NCBI GenBank assembly: GCA_045544955.1
Contig: JAZPZY010000042.1
Coordinates: forward strand, 1-64,000
Reading direction: 5' to 3'
Length of the DNA stretch: 64,000 nucleotides
Origin: SIG701 sp045544955
GTDB taxonomy: Bacteria; Bacillota; Clostridia; Oscillospirales; CAG-272
Shown here: piece after piece, positions 63,685 through 64,000 of the stretch
How the letters are laid out: every line of letters starts with the position of its first letter
Numbering within the stretch: the stretch's first letter is position 1
Translations under genes and position numbers: made by a program
Notes under the pieces: model-generated
The model's database searches: none
What the model saw: only the letters and a program-made list of their open reading frames with translations
Told to the model about the DNA's origin: nothing

Positions 63685-64000
63685 TTATGGGCGGTATTTT
63701 ACAGAACCGCGCCAATCGACGATATCACCGGGATATTTTTGCTTGAGTCCTTCGTGCAGTTCCGGGGTGTAAGCAATCGAAATTACGCTTCGGTAATGAA
63801 ACGGATTATCCGTTTTCCATCGTCCGTGAAGCGGACTTTCTTTCTCCCCTTTTTTCACAAAGCAAAGAACCTCTTTAAGAGGCAGATCAGCATTTCCGCC
63901 ATAACCGCCATAACAGATGCACACCTGCTGAAATTCGTTCCATGGAATCAGTTTTCCTTTCTGCAAAGGATACTTTATGTAAAGGCCATCCGAAGCAAAG
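63685..64000 (-). CDS. Uncharacterised protein, 5' end outside the window
   Basis: At least 104 codons, open without a stop up to the window edge, so the true start lies beyond it; the internal TTG is unlikely to be the start. The visible part ends in IPWNEFQQVCICYGGYGGNA, FVKKGEKESPLHGRWKTDN, FHYRSVISIAYTPELHEGL and SVKYRP. It is cysteine-containing, soluble and probably a small beta-rich protein. I have an impression of similar unnamed proteins in Clostridia but no family. Followed by two terminators. Confidence 0.6.
   Translation of the reverse strand, partial: FASDGLYIKYPLQKGKLIPWNEFQQVCICYGGYGGNADLPLKEVLCFVKKGEKESPLHGRWKTDNPFHYRSVISIAYTPELHEGLKQKYPGDIVDWRGSVKYRP

Noticed and set aside
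1..64000. Prophage, insertion sequence or plasmid genes
   Set aside because: No transposase, integrase, capsid or replication protein is recognisable in any frame; gene order and composition are chromosomal.

Overview
The window is a moderately GC-rich chromosomal segment of a spore-forming anaerobic Clostridia-type Firmicute, probably from a gut or rumen environment. The evidence is a CotJB-type spore coat gene, an SLH-domain lysozyme, a dockerin-like tail, short-form HisG paired with HisZ, and Gram-positive promoters with 17-bp spacers and a TGTG extension before the -10. I cannot place it to genus. Every gene is chromosomal in character. I see no phage, transposase or CRISPR array.

Layout. 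0.1-3.4 kb: small membrane and zinc-ribbon genes, a prolyl-tRNA editing enzyme, and an ArsR/DUF2087 regulator with its coupled partner. 3.5-11.1 kb: a complete, tightly overlapping histidine operon hisZ-G-D-C-B-H-A-F-IE that lacks only histidinol-phosphatase. 11.2-17.2 kb: a two-domain acyltransferase-like gene, then a sugar operon (DUF4867, FGGY kinase, fucose/arabinose-isomerase-like, PfkB kinase). 17.3-29.0 kb, minus strand: a large secreted GLUG-repeat protein with a dockerin-like end, three tandem paralogues of an unrecognised helical-plus-jelly-roll protein (one a lipoprotein, two cytoplasmic), and a TIM-barrel-like hydrolase. Together with the sugar operon these look like a glycan-use locus. 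29.2-34.0 kb: hemolysin III, tRNA-Gln, a lower-GC gene, an SdpR/SdpI pair, an unknown gene and tRNA-Val, separated by palindromic repeats. 34.0-37.9 kb: DMT and MATE exporters, a DUF6514-like protein and TrmO. 38.1-48.5 kb: cell envelope and division genes (SLH-GH25, MltG, CPBP protease, 5-FTHF cyclo-ligase, DJ-1, Tmk, FtsK) and a split TSUP transporter. 48.5-57.5 kb: rpsO-pnp, a VanY-type carboxypeptidase, HtrA, ComEC, DUF1294 and RNase HI. 57.6-64 kb: CotJB, a decayed membrane-protein gene with repeats, an M42 peptidase, DUF1653, GNAT, CYTH, two CobW-type GTPases (one with a His-rich metal-binding insert, one fused to a DUF1980-like domain) and an unknown gene cut by the window edge.

The most unusual signal is a pair of matching structures downstream of the two tRNA genes. 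Each tRNA is followed by a terminator, then an almost equal distance later by a predicted three-way-junction fold. That fold ends in a decayed copy of the 3' end of that same tRNA. The spacing (164 and 163 nt between CCA ends), the stem architecture and compensatory changes in the stems agree between the two sites. This points to one family of tRNA-targeted elements or a tRNA-linked structured RNA.
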